From: a virus
IMG/VR virus record: IMGVR_UViG_3300031566_000472
Span: 1 to 20,358 of that record
Direction: 5' to 3' (one strand)
DNA: 20,358 nt
Part shown: piece after piece, positions 1-7,591 of the stretch
Numbering within the stretch: position 1 is the stretch's first letter
Layout of the letters: every line of letters starts with the position of its first letter
The notes under the pieces: generated by a model
Databases searched by the model: none
What the model was told of the DNA's origin: nothing
What the model saw: the letters and a program-made list of their open reading frames with translations, nothing else
Program-made: the position numbers and the translations under genes

Positions 1-214
1 CTGGACGACCAAATGATTGTGGTGAAAGATGTGGCTTGTTACCCATATTGTAATGAAACAACAATTCAATAAAAGGATTTTCCTTATTGAATTTATACGG
101 CACAATTCTAATTACATGTGAGCCTGGTGTTGGTTTCCAAAATGAGTCTTGTTTTTTTGTTTGACTTTCGAGGGTTTTAAGTCTATCACGGACTTGATTT
201 AAATCTATAGGCAT
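1..214 (-). CDS. 32: gp32-like single-stranded DNA-binding protein, N-terminal part (cut by window edge)
   Basis: The first 71 codons are visible, starting at the ATG at 214-212; the rest lies beyond base 1. The visible protein begins MPIDLNQVRDRLKTLES and continues through WKPTPGSHVIRIVPYK, then a segment ending FIELLFHY, and LSPQSFGRP. Basic and aromatic residues around an IRIVPYK strand, followed by FHY and SFGRP, are what I expect of the start of the T4 gp32 OB-fold core in distant T4 relatives. By family, the protein coats single-stranded DNA at the fork and coordinates replication, recombination and repair. The start is set by a strong Shine-Dalgarno AGGAGAA (226-220) five bases before the ATG. 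The zinc-binding residues and acidic C-terminal tail of gp32 cannot be checked because they fall outside the window. Confidence 0.82.
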   Translation of the reverse strand, partial: MPIDLNQVRDRLKTLESQTKKQDSFWKPTPGSHVIRIVPYKFNKENPFIELLFHYNMGNKPHLSPQSFGRP

Positions 215-330
215 GATGTTTCTCCTAATTTATCATTGATTAATTAATTAATTTGTTAAGTATCATTCATTAAATAAGTATAACTTATCTAACAATGTAA
301 CTTATTATACACACACATTATTGTGTATGG
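215..330 (-). promoter_or_regulatory. Long A/U-rich leader of the gp32-like gene, possible autoregulatory operator
   Basis: If transcription starts near the motif at 331-339, the gp32-like mRNA has a leader of roughly 110 bases. It is almost entirely A/U and includes a tandem TTAATTAATTAATTAA run at about 238-253. It also holds a perfect inverted repeat ATAAGT-ATA-ACTTAT (274-288) upstream, and the ribosome-binding site AGGAGAA at its end. In T4, gp32 represses its own translation by binding cooperatively to an unstructured A/U-rich leader after nucleating at an upstream structured element. The same layout is seen here, but operator function is inferred. Confidence 0.4.
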
Positions 331-339
331 ATAAATATA
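331..339 (-). promoter_or_regulatory. Promoter-like motif TATATTTAT, site 1
   Basis: Read on the coding strand this is TATATTTAT, followed by CCATACACAATAAT. It lies about 117 bases upstream of the gp32-like ATG and just downstream of a candidate terminator hairpin. It is one of six identical 9-mers, all intergenic. The T4 late promoter is TATAAATA at -10; this motif is similar in A/T content but not the same, so promoter identity is inferred from position. Confidence 0.4.
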
Positions 340-342
340 GAA

Positions 343-378
343 ACTTTAAGCATTAATGCACTTTTTTACGCTCAAAGT
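343..378 (-). terminator. Candidate hairpin between the 103-aa gene and the gp32-like gene
   Basis: On the minus strand, ACTTTGAGC (378-370) can pair with GCTTAAAGT (351-343) over nine base pairs including one G-U, with an 18-base loop that is A/T-rich. TTCTATATTT follows. It sits 14 bases after the stop of the 103-aa gene and before promoter-like site 1, where a unit boundary would be expected. The loop is large and the U-run short, so this is a weak terminator call. Confidence 0.3.
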
Positions 379-391
379 AAAATTTTTTCTA

Positions 392-703
392 TTAAATATA
401 CTGCATTACGCTCTGTACAAACGCTTCTGACCTTTCTTCATCACCCATTTGTTCTGGATGATTATCTGTTACAAATTGGTATACAAAGTCATGAATAATT
501 TGCTCTATATTACTATTTTGTGACCAGTCTGTACCTTTAGATTGCCATTGTGGTCCTAATTTTGAGGCAAGTTGTTGAGCATATGCGGTTTTAAATTCTT
601 CTGCTGCTTGCTCTGATGCCGATTTGGCTTCTGATAAGAATTCATTTACATTATCCATCAATTCTCTTGTTTCTTTAATTGTTTTTTTCATTGTTTTTTT
701 CAT
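392..703 (-). CDS. Hypothetical protein, 103 aa, helical/coiled-coil
   Basis: I do not recognise this family. The protein is mostly predicted helix: a Lys-rich start (MKKTMKKTIKETRELM), then a charged Ala/Glu/Gln-rich stretch (EAKSASEQAAEEF), and a C-terminal part with IIHDFVYQFV and EAFVQSVMQYI. There is no signal peptide or membrane segment. The start is taken as the ATG at 703-701, because the GGAG Shine-Dalgarno (714-711) is then eight bases away. The in-frame ATG at 709 would leave only two bases of spacing. It follows the 131-aa gene with a gap of a few bases, so the two are probably co-transcribed. In T4 the small genes 33 and 59 precede gene 32, but I see no sequence match to either. 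The segment FLSEA would fit a T4-type prohead-protease site (LxE), which alone is weak. Confidence 0.7.
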   Translation of the reverse strand: MKKTMKKTIKETRELMDNVNEFLSEAKSASEQAAEEFKTAYAQQLASKLGPQWQSKGTDWSQNSNIEQIIHDFVYQFVTDNHPEQMGDEERSEAFVQSVMQYI

Positions 704-716
704 TACCATTTCTCCA

Positions 717-1112
717 TTAAACGGTTATCACCGAATGTATTTTTGTTTCAATTTTTTTAAGACCGTCTGTATTAGTCACAAGTATCATATTTTTATAATT
801 TTCCCACGGAACAGGAAATTTGTTATCTACTTGACCATCATTCAATAATGCTATAACATAATTTAATGCATTAATTGTATAAATGGTGTTTGTGTCCTTT
901 TTACGATGTACTGAAATTGTGTTTAATGGTATATCACCATTTACACCTGCTTTTACATCTATATTATAACTACAAATTAATTCTTTACTATCAATAGCAT
1001 TCTCTAATACATATATTTTGTTAAACGCTAATGTATAGCAACTTTTAATTTCCAATGTAGTATTAGATAATTTATTTAATTTTGTAAAAGTGACAAGCAA
1101 TTGTGTTTCCAT
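717..1112 (-). CDS. Hypothetical protein, 131 aa
   Basis: I do not recognise this protein. It starts METQLLVTFTKLNKLS behind a good Shine-Dalgarno (AGGAAAAACT then ATG), 15 bases after the stop of the 481-aa gene. It appears as a compact alternating-strand protein without membrane segments: LLVTF, TLEIKSCYTLAFNKIYVLENA, ELICSYNIDVKAG, NTISVHRK and NTIYTINALNYVIALL. The end is NMILVTNTDGLKKIETKIH. Its place between a candidate internal protein and gp32 suggests a small replication, regulatory or virion accessory protein, but nothing in the sequence decides this. It was chosen over the overlapping plus-strand ORF because it is in line with its neighbours and has a ribosome-binding site. Confidence 0.7.
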   Translation of the reverse strand: METQLLVTFTKLNKLSNTTLEIKSCYTLAFNKIYVLENAIDSKELICSYNIDVKAGVNGDIPLNTISVHRKKDTNTIYTINALNYVIALLNDGQVDNKFPVPWENYKNMILVTNTDGLKKIETKIHSVITV

Positions 1113-1127
1113 AGTTTTTCCTATAAT

Positions 1128-2573
1128 TTATATGAGGCCTTGCCAGAAATCAGGTGGTACTGGTGTTACTTTAGAAAATTGTACCTGTCCTGAAACATGC
1201 TCTTGCTCTCCTTCTTTAAAATTCAATTTTATGATTAATTCATCTCTATTATTTATTCTAATAGTAATACCTGACGGTTTAGTTAAATTTATATCTGACA
1301 AATCAAATTCTGGATGTTCGTCTACCAATTGTTTTACAACAATGTTATCACCTTTTTTTGACATTACTGCCAATAACATTCTGGTATCAGAATTAGTAAA
1401 ACCAATAGATTGTAATAAATTTCTAACAAAGATTTTTTTATTTTTTCCGTCTTTAATAAAACTTTTAAGTACATTAAATGCCATTTCAGCATGAGCCGGA
1501 TTTAAAATGTTCCTATAAAAGCCTCTTTTATCTCTAAGTAATTGTACCTTTGGGTGATTGCTTTCCAAAGATTTTTTTAATTCTTTCATATCTGTATTTA
1601 ATTTATCTGCGTTGTCCCATGCTTTCTTATATTTATTATTTTTTGCATATAATTTGTCTTGCATCTTCTTAGCTTTTTCACTATATTCATTTTTATTACG
1701 ACCTCGTTTCTCTGGCACTCCGGAAGGATTTGTTAAATTATACAATAAACTTGTCAGTGTCATATTAGATAAATTTAATTCGAGGTTAGAATACAATTTT
1801 AATGAATAATTTCTAATTTCTTCTGCTGACATTCCACGCTTAACTATAATACTTATATCCTTTTTTTCACCAACTGATTTTTCCATTCCAGATAAAAATA
1901 TATCAACAATTACAACTCCGTCAGACTTTGCTGAATTTATTAAATAGTTGGACATCGCTTCACTGCCAATTTCGGCCTGTAATAATATGTTTTTATCTTT
2001 TATCAAATTTTTATATATACTTACCGTTTTATCTATTTCATCTTTATGCTCTTTATGTTTCTTCTTATCTATATTTACTACATTTTTGTCGCCTGTGTAT
2101 TCCCAAATAATTTGGCACACTAACGCTTCATTGTAATAACCTTTCATAGCATCAAATTTTTTGCTTGCCTCTAAAATTAAATTTGCAGCATCAATATGTT
2201 CCAATAATTGCCGTGGTACAACAATAGTATATTCTTGCTCAAATTTATCATCATATGATAATACATCCGATGCTTTCTTAAACGATATGCTAATAATAGA
2301 TTTTAATTTCTGCCACGATGTAGATATAAACTTTTTAATGCTATCTAATATGCCTTCATCCAAATTTGATGGGTCCAGTTTATATATTTGACGCTTCATA
2401 TTTTCATATTTTAAATCATCAACATATTCTTCAATAAAATTAGAAGGATATTTCATATCGTACATAATATTCTCAAGGAATTTAACATCTTCATTATAGG
2501 ATAAATCCAAATATCCTTTTTTACTTTTATATGATGCTTCCAAAAGTATTTCTTCTATGTTAAAATCAACCAT
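1128..2573 (-). CDS. Hypothetical 481-aa protein with weak restriction-endonuclease-fold features
   Basis: The start is the ATG at 2573-2571, behind GAGGAAC (AGGA about nine bases upstream). The longer frame begins at a TTG inside that ribosome-binding site and is rejected. The protein begins MVDFNIEEILLEASYKSKKG; ILLE-A resembles a T4 prohead-protease site (LxE followed by a small residue) ending a short targeting peptide. Around residues 145-250 the pattern GYYNEALVCQIIWE, KSDGVVIVDIFLSG and KKDISIIVKRG resembles the E...(P)D...xK layout of PD-(D/E)XK-type nucleases, with candidate residues Glu149, Asp218 and Lys245. The acidic residue of the usual (D/E)xK is absent (IVK). The middle (about 290-345) is Lys-rich and probably coiled-coil. 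I cannot assign a function. It is the first gene after the polymerase and has promoter-like site 2 just upstream. Confidence 0.75.
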   Translation of the reverse strand: MVDFNIEEILLEASYKSKKGYLDLSYNEDVKFLENIMYDMKYPSNFIEEYVDDLKYENMKRQIYKLDPSNLDEGILDSIKKFISTSWQKLKSIISISFKKASDVLSYDDKFEQEYTIVVPRQLLEHIDAANLILEASKKFDAMKGYYNEALVCQIIWEYTGDKNVVNIDKKKHKEHKDEIDKTVSIYKNLIKDKNILLQAEIGSEAMSNYLINSAKSDGVVIVDIFLSGMEKSVGEKKDISIIVKRGMSAEEIRNYSLKLYSNLELNLSNMTLTSLLYNLTNPSGVPEKRGRNKNEYSEKAKKMQDKLYAKNNKYKKAWDNADKLNTDMKELKKSLESNHPKVQLLRDKRGFYRNILNPAHAEMAFNVLKSFIKDGKNKKIFVRNLLQSIGFTNSDTRMLLAVMSKKGDNIVVKQLVDEHPEFDLSDINLTKPSGITIRINNRDELIIKLNFKEGEQEHVSGQVQFSKVTPVPPDFWQGLI

Positions 2574-2607
2574 TTTTACAATGTTCCTCAAATATAATAT
2601 TATACAA

Positions 2608-2616
2608 ATAAATATA
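2608..2616 (-). promoter_or_regulatory. Promoter-like motif TATATTTAT, site 2
   Basis: Coding-strand TATATTTAT followed by TTGTATAATATTAT, in the 57-base gap between the polymerase stop and the 481-aa gene. The motif ends 34 bases before the ATG at 2573 and just ahead of the GAGGAAC ribosome-binding site. The position suits a promoter with a very short leader. Confidence 0.4.
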
Positions 2617-2630
2617 AGGTTTTTAATAAT

Positions 2631-3998
2631 TTAACCAATTTTCGTGATTTTATTGAAGTTTTTCCCAACATATTGCTTTGTTTTAAATTTCCCGCCATCT
2701 TCAAGTGTTTCTTTTATCTCGTCAAATAATTTTTTACCGTCGGTGATACAATAATCAAGCAAAAATCCATCATATAAATACATAATAAGACTGGTCTTAT
2801 ACGGCTCTAAAATTTGATGTATCTTTTCTATAATTAATATATTCCTCTCGGTTTCATAATTCTGTAAATAATAATTAAATAACTTGTTGGAACTCATGCT
2901 GTCCAGATTGTCAAGGTATATTTTCTTGCCTGATACGTTGGTTCTGATATATCCGTCTCTCTGATAATCGTTCCACATTTTTGTAATAAATTCTTGTGTC
3001 TTTGCGAAGAATGGTATAGCTTTTGCAATAGTATCATGAATACCACCATATAATATATTAAATGATACAATCTTTGATTCATCATAATCTTCTTCTGTCA
3101 ATTCTTCTTTTACAAAGTATTGTTTTCCAAGATACTCATGTATTGATGTGTCGGGAGGAAAACTATATCCAATTAAATCTGCAACAAGATTTAAATGATA
3201 TGCATCATAGTCAAAATAGAATAACCTGCCATCGTCTCCAAATCTGGATTCTATAAATTCTCTTTCGCCGTTGTCTTTATTTAATGCTGCAAAATTGAGG
3301 TTTCCAAATCTATTTGATGGTCTTCCTGTTGAAGTATATATATTGTAATCTGTATAAACATAATTATTACTTATGTGCATTTTGTATTGTGGGTGATATT
3401 TCAATAGTATATCAGAATTTACATAAATGCCATTCTTTTCTATTTTATGCAAACATTCTATTGTCTTGTTATTTAAGAAATCAAATGACCGTGTATCACA
3501 CTCCAAATTGGAATTAATAATAAATTCTATGTTATCAGAATATGGAACAAGCCTTTCTTTAATCTTTAATATGGGAATAGAATCATATACATCACCGGCA
3601 GTTTCCATCATGTTTCTACTAATTAAAAACATTTCACCTTTACTATACTTCTGTTGTATCTCTGTAATCTTATTTGTATTCAGATAAAATAGTATATTGA
3701 CATCTATTAGATTTTCCATTGGAGATATATTTAAGAATTGCTTCTTATCTATAACATACTTCTTATTGTTTGTGTGTGATAAATAATCCAACAATTTAAA
3801 ATCCAAATTGTTGGCTTCACTATGCGTGAATGGAAGGATATAATACTTTGGTGAATTTAAAATTTTTACGAATAATAAGCATAGTTTATTATTTAAAGCA
3901 TTACGCTCATTATCAGATAAAATTGGTATAAGGATTACGCTATTATCCTTATACAAATCAAAAAATTGTTGGAATTCTTCTCGTGTTTCTATTATCAT
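2631..3998 (-). CDS. Compact divergent family A DNA polymerase, exonuclease region degenerate
   Basis: The C-terminal half carries the family A palm and fingers motifs. TGRPSNRFGNLNF (224-236) matches the conserved TGRLSS..PNLQN region. FDYDAYHLNLVADL (262-275) is motif A, with catalytic Asp263. SKIVSFNILYGG (308-319) is the O-helix, with Lys309, Phe313, Tyr317 and Gly318. MYLYDGFLLD (406-415) is motif C, with Asp410. Residues 1-165 look like a decayed 3'-5' exonuclease fold (VILIPIL; KKYVIDKKQFL; NLIDVNILFYL), lacking the DxE pair that binds metal. No 5' nuclease is present, so at 455 aa it is short for the family. Several usual residues are replaced: the Klenow Glu710 position is His268, Arg754 is Tyr305 and His881-Asp-Glu is Tyr-Asp-Gly. 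The start ATG follows AAAGG at 11 bases, a long spacing. It could be the replicative, a repair or a defective polymerase. Confidence 0.88.
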   Translation of the reverse strand: MIIETREEFQQFFDLYKDNSVILIPILSDNERNALNNKLCLLFVKILNSPKYYILPFTHSEANNLDFKLLDYLSHTNNKKYVIDKKQFLNISPMENLIDVNILFYLNTNKITEIQQKYSKGEMFLISRNMMETAGDVYDSIPILKIKERLVPYSDNIEFIINSNLECDTRSFDFLNNKTIECLHKIEKNGIYVNSDILLKYHPQYKMHISNNYVYTDYNIYTSTGRPSNRFGNLNFAALNKDNGEREFIESRFGDDGRLFYFDYDAYHLNLVADLIGYSFPPDTSIHEYLGKQYFVKEELTEEDYDESKIVSFNILYGGIHDTIAKAIPFFAKTQEFITKMWNDYQRDGYIRTNVSGKKIYLDNLDSMSSNKLFNYYLQNYETERNILIIEKIHQILEPYKTSLIMYLYDGFLLDYCITDGKKLFDEIKETLEDGGKFKTKQYVGKNFNKITKIG

Positions 3999-4021
3999 AT
4001 GTTATGTAACCTTTATTACGG

Positions 4022-4030
4022 ATAAATATA
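4022..4030 (-). promoter_or_regulatory. Promoter-like motif TATATTTAT, site 3
   Basis: Coding-strand TATATTTATCCGTAATAAAGG, in the 65-base gap between the hub/peptidase stop and the polymerase. The motif ends 24 bases before the polymerase ATG and the ribosome-binding AAAGG follows shortly, consistent with a promoter for the polymerase gene. I see no clear terminator in the rest of the gap. Confidence 0.4.
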
Positions 4031-4063
4031 AAAATTTTAATACAAAACGCAATTTACTTTTAT

Positions 4064-7009
4064 TTACGCACGTACCTCAATATGGAAATGCCAACCAGTA
4101 CCAAAATGATACAAAACATAATCTGCCTGCGTTTTAAGATACGCTTCAAAATTAACACGCTCAGCAGCAGTGTATTTATCGCTTCGTAAATCTGCTCCTT
4201 CCCATGTTAAATGTTTCGAGCCAGGATTTGCTATCGATTCTTCTCTCTTTCTGTGAATATCCGTTACTGTGACAACCTTATTAAAATATTTCATACTGTA
4301 TGCATTTGCGTTAAGCAAAACTTCACGCAAATTTTTATTTTTTGTTTTCAGTGCTTCAAAATCAACAACTTCGTCTGTAGTCTTTAAATGAATTTGTTTT
4401 TTATTATAAAATACAAGTTCATCTGGAGTTATATTTCCTATAGGAATATTACTCACATTTCTTGAAGATTTTGGAACTGCACTTAGAGGTTTATATTTAA
4501 CATCATTAAATACTCTAAATTGACTTTTCAATTTTGTTACCCATGAATTTTTATCAACAGTATCAGTAATACCAATTATTTGGAACACACCTTTTTTTTG
4601 ATATATTGATGGTAAATGGTCTATTGTAAATACATTTCCTATTCTAAGTCCTGATATTCCTTCCAATTCAACATCACAATCTAAAGGTACCAATGCGGTT
4701 GAATTTATTGCTGGGTGTGGTGGGTCATTTAACAATACTGCAATTTTCATTCCTTCTATTCCAGTTAAATGTATAAATTCTTTTTTTGATGGAATACTAA
4801 CATCATAAACAAATCGTTTAGGCTTAATATCACCGTTTGCTATTGGTAAAAATCTCTGCAATGTTTCTCCATATGGAGATTGCTCTTGTAATACAAGTTC
4901 AGTAGTAGTTCCAGGTTCTCTTAATGGTACACCATCAACATTATCCATTTTAGGAGAATCAATTTTTAAAGGACGTAATGCAAATGTATCTTTTAATATA
5001 TTATTTGTTGCCTCTCCTATTGTAAAATCATATAAACTTCTAAATGTATTTGTTTGTGGAGTTCCCATAACCTTACCATCAGAATTTTGAGCCGAATAAA
5101 ATACATTCAATGCTGCCTGACTCGATAATTTGGATTGGAAATTTATATTACGAACAACACTTGTAAATTTATTCTCACTGCCTTGAATAGAAAATCCTTT
5201 TGTTCTAAATATATAAACATTTCCATCCTCTATTTTATTTTTTCCAACAACTTTGTCTGCATAATTTATATCTATAATTGAATATTTATTTAGTGCAGAC
5301 TCGTTTTCATCTGGAGCCAATTCCCTTGAAGATTGCAATGTCATTGGCTCTGCTGTAACATAAACATTTGTCTTCGGAACTATTTGATTAATTCTATCAG
5401 AATCTTTTAATTGTTCCTGTCTATCAGTATCATCATAAAATTGGTCCGTTGTTTTTAATTTAAAATTCCAATAGTTTACACAAGCATCATTTATTCCAGA
5501 CCATATTGCAAGAACACCTTCCATTACAGTTGTTGCGTTTAACATTGTTTCTCTAAAGTAATCCAAATTAATTAAAATTCTTCTTGGATATCCATAATTA
5601 TATGTATCATCATTTGTTTCGCCTCGTCTAATGTCTGGAACACGAGCGCCATCATATGGTATTAAACATACGCCCAAATCAGTTGTTCTTAAATTCTTAT
5701 GCATTGCAATCTTACTATTTCTACTATCAAATTTAAAATAAGTTTTTTTACTATTTGATGTCGCAATGTTAATGTGAGGATTTAAAATTTCATCTTCAAT
5801 ATATCCCCAAGATGCATATTGCGCAGGTCTTACTATTGTTTCGATTTCTTTCTGTGTTCCCTTAGTTGTCTTTAGTACTTTTGGTTTCGATGGGTCATCA
5901 ATATAGTCTGTTGTAAGAACCAATAAACCCGAAAATGGGTCCACCCAAGAACCCAAAATTTCTTTCTGTTGATATACAAGTTCGGTTTTATCTGGTGTAA
6001 CTACTTTTACATCATCAATAGTCTTTTTATCATCATCTATATTTTCTGATATATATGCGTTTGCTAAACTATCATCTTCATGCCCTTCTATAGGATTATA
6101 GATAAAATAATCATCATATACATTATTTGCATTATTATATATATCCTTATCAGCTTTAATTTTTGTATGCAATCGTTCGGTTAAAAAATACTGCAGGGTT
6201 TCTACTCTTGCGTCCTCAGTTGATTCTTTTAATTCAGTTTCGTTTTTCACCTGTTCATTAGCTTGGTCTTCATTTAACCCACCACCAGCTGGAGACATTA
6301 AAAATCTTTTTCTTGCATCCGTAGAATCTGTTGTAAATTGATTTGGTATCGTCATACCTTCCATTAAATATCCTGCTGAAATAACTTCTGTTGTACATTC
6401 AAATCCACCATCACGATTCATTGAAAATGAATAATTTGTGGTTACACCTAACATACAATCATAATTTCCATTTGTAAAACGCTGTCCTGCTTTTCCATAT
6501 CTAAATGCATTATCAAGTTTAATACCGGGGTCATTAGTAATCATTGCCTTTGCCATGTCACTCCAACCCCACTCAATCAAAACAGTATATCCTGGATTTA
6601 AAAAGTATGGTGACAATCTTTCCAAATCTTCTACTGAATGACATACCCAAGATATTGTAGCTTTTCTCGTACTACCATACGCATTTTTATAGTCAACTGT
6701 AACATTCTTAACGCCAGCAAGTGGTCGGTAAAATGCATCTGGTCTGTATAATTCATTGAATTTATATGTAGATGGGTCTCTATCATTTGGAGCTTCAATT
6801 CCTTTCATAACAATTTTACCTCCGGGAGTTGAATTTGAGGAAAATCCCGGTGTTATTTTTATATATGGAGTTGCGGCACGATTTCTGTTTTCCGCACGAT
6901 ATGTCAGTTCTGTCTGTACATAGTTATCTACGTTAGATATAAAAGGAAATCCTTCATAGACGACGGATTGGTCATTTACTTGTTCATTATCATTTTCTAA
7001 ATCTGGCAT
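4064..7009 (-). CDS. Baseplate hub-like tail protein with C-terminal M15-type peptidase domain
   Basis: This 981-aa protein has two recognisable parts. The N-terminal third includes a phage structural segment around 126-151 (VEDLERLSPYFLNPG then VLIEWGWSD), which I associate with large hub/structural proteins of T4-like marine phages, though I cannot name the exact family. The last ~55 residues carry a zinc-peptidase signature. SKHLTWEGADLR (931-942) has His933 and Asp940 seven residues apart, and GWHFHIEV (972-979) has His976 or His974 as third ligand. This fits SxHxxGxAxD...WHxH/E of M15 (VanY/L-Ala-D-Glu peptidase-like) enzymes. By analogy with T4 gp5, it would locally digest peptidoglycan when the tail is driven through the envelope. 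Downstream of tape measure and LysM genes is where hub/spike genes normally lie. Start: AAAGGAC five bases before ATG. Confidence 0.72.
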   Translation of the reverse strand: MPDLENDNEQVNDQSVVYEGFPFISNVDNYVQTELTYRAENRNRAATPYIKITPGFSSNSTPGGKIVMKGIEAPNDRDPSTYKFNELYRPDAFYRPLAGVKNVTVDYKNAYGSTRKATISWVCHSVEDLERLSPYFLNPGYTVLIEWGWSDMAKAMITNDPGIKLDNAFRYGKAGQRFTNGNYDCMLGVTTNYSFSMNRDGGFECTTEVISAGYLMEGMTIPNQFTTDSTDARKRFLMSPAGGGLNEDQANEQVKNETELKESTEDARVETLQYFLTERLHTKIKADKDIYNNANNVYDDYFIYNPIEGHEDDSLANAYISENIDDDKKTIDDVKVVTPDKTELVYQQKEILGSWVDPFSGLLVLTTDYIDDPSKPKVLKTTKGTQKEIETIVRPAQYASWGYIEDEILNPHINIATSNSKKTYFKFDSRNSKIAMHKNLRTTDLGVCLIPYDGARVPDIRRGETNDDTYNYGYPRRILINLDYFRETMLNATTVMEGVLAIWSGINDACVNYWNFKLKTTDQFYDDTDRQEQLKDSDRINQIVPKTNVYVTAEPMTLQSSRELAPDENESALNKYSIIDINYADKVVGKNKIEDGNVYIFRTKGFSIQGSENKFTSVVRNINFQSKLSSQAALNVFYSAQNSDGKVMGTPQTNTFRSLYDFTIGEATNNILKDTFALRPLKIDSPKMDNVDGVPLREPGTTTELVLQEQSPYGETLQRFLPIANGDIKPKRFVYDVSIPSKKEFIHLTGIEGMKIAVLLNDPPHPAINSTALVPLDCDVELEGISGLRIGNVFTIDHLPSIYQKKGVFQIIGITDTVDKNSWVTKLKSQFRVFNDVKYKPLSAVPKSSRNVSNIPIGNITPDELVFYNKKQIHLKTTDEVVDFEALKTKNKNLREVLLNANAYSMKYFNKVVTVTDIHRKREESIANPGSKHLTWEGADLRSDKYTAAERVNFEAYLKTQADYVLYHFGTGWHFHIEVRA

Positions 7010-7018
7010 TTTTGTCCT

Positions 7019-7591
7019 TTATAGTTGTGCTAAAATTCCTATTGAATCCTCGGTGTAAATTATATCAGAACCTTCAGTTAATATATATATAAATCCCCTT
7101 TCATCAAATAAAACTGCGGATACTAATTCAACATTAAACCGCTTTTTTTTTATAGGTATTTTAGGCAATTTATTCGTAACATCAAATTGTATTGCAGTAT
7201 CTGGTAAGTTTTGCCAAAATAATAAAAAATTGCTTGATAAAACATCTTTTATTCCTGGCATTACTTTGTCAGCAGTGTGAGCAACCTTAGTATTTATATT
7301 TTTTGCAACTTGTGCATCTCCTATTATTTTCCATTTTATTTTAAGGGTTCGGTATAAAAAATTTCCTTGTATCTTATCATATTCTGTTTGTGGAATCTCT
7401 TTAACAGATGCTTTTTTATCATTTGACTGCTGGTAAAAATATCTATAGCAGTATCCTTTTTTATAATCGCTCTTTTTTGGAGCTTCTATTTTTATTTTTG
7501 GAATATAAATATTAACACTGGCATCCTTATAATCATTGTATATAAGTATATCATATTGCGCAGTATCACTTATTTTTGGTTTTGTTGCCAT
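7019..7591 (-). CDS. Hypothetical structural protein, 190 aa, baseplate region
   Basis: I do not recognise this family. The protein starts MATKPKISDTAQYDILIYN and appears rich in beta strands and lysine (VNIYIPKIKIEAPKKSDYKKG, FLYRTLKIKWKIIGD, KIPIKKKRFNVELVSAVLFD). It contains a FLLFWQNLPDTAIQF segment but no membrane helix or signal peptide. Its ATG overlaps the stop of the LysM-like gene in a TAATG junction, so translation is very likely coupled, and it lies directly before the hub/peptidase gene. Tight coupling inside the baseplate block suggests a baseplate or hub accessory subunit; this is inferred from position only. Confidence 0.72.
   Translation of the reverse strand: MATKPKISDTAQYDILIYNDYKDASVNIYIPKIKIEAPKKSDYKKGYCYRYFYQQSNDKKASVKEIPQTEYDKIQGNFLYRTLKIKWKIIGDAQVAKNINTKVAHTADKVMPGIKDVLSSNFLLFWQNLPDTAIQFDVTNKLPKIPIKKKRFNVELVSAVLFDERGFIYILTEGSDIIYTEDSIGILAQL

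Noticed and set aside
307-328. ATACACA...TGTGTAT inverted repeat just downstream of promoter-like site 1
   Set aside because: Seven A/T-rich base pairs with an eight-base loop in CA-repeat-like sequence; likely by chance, though an operator cannot be excluded.
392-1112. Assigning the two small genes before gp32 as T4 gp33 and gp59
   Set aside because: Position is reminiscent of T4, but no sequence motif (such as the hydrophobic C-terminal clamp-binding end of gp33) is visible.
2574-2591. Six-codon longer N-terminus of the 481-aa protein starting at TTG
   Set aside because: The TTG lies in the Shine-Dalgarno of the ATG at 2573, which is the better start.
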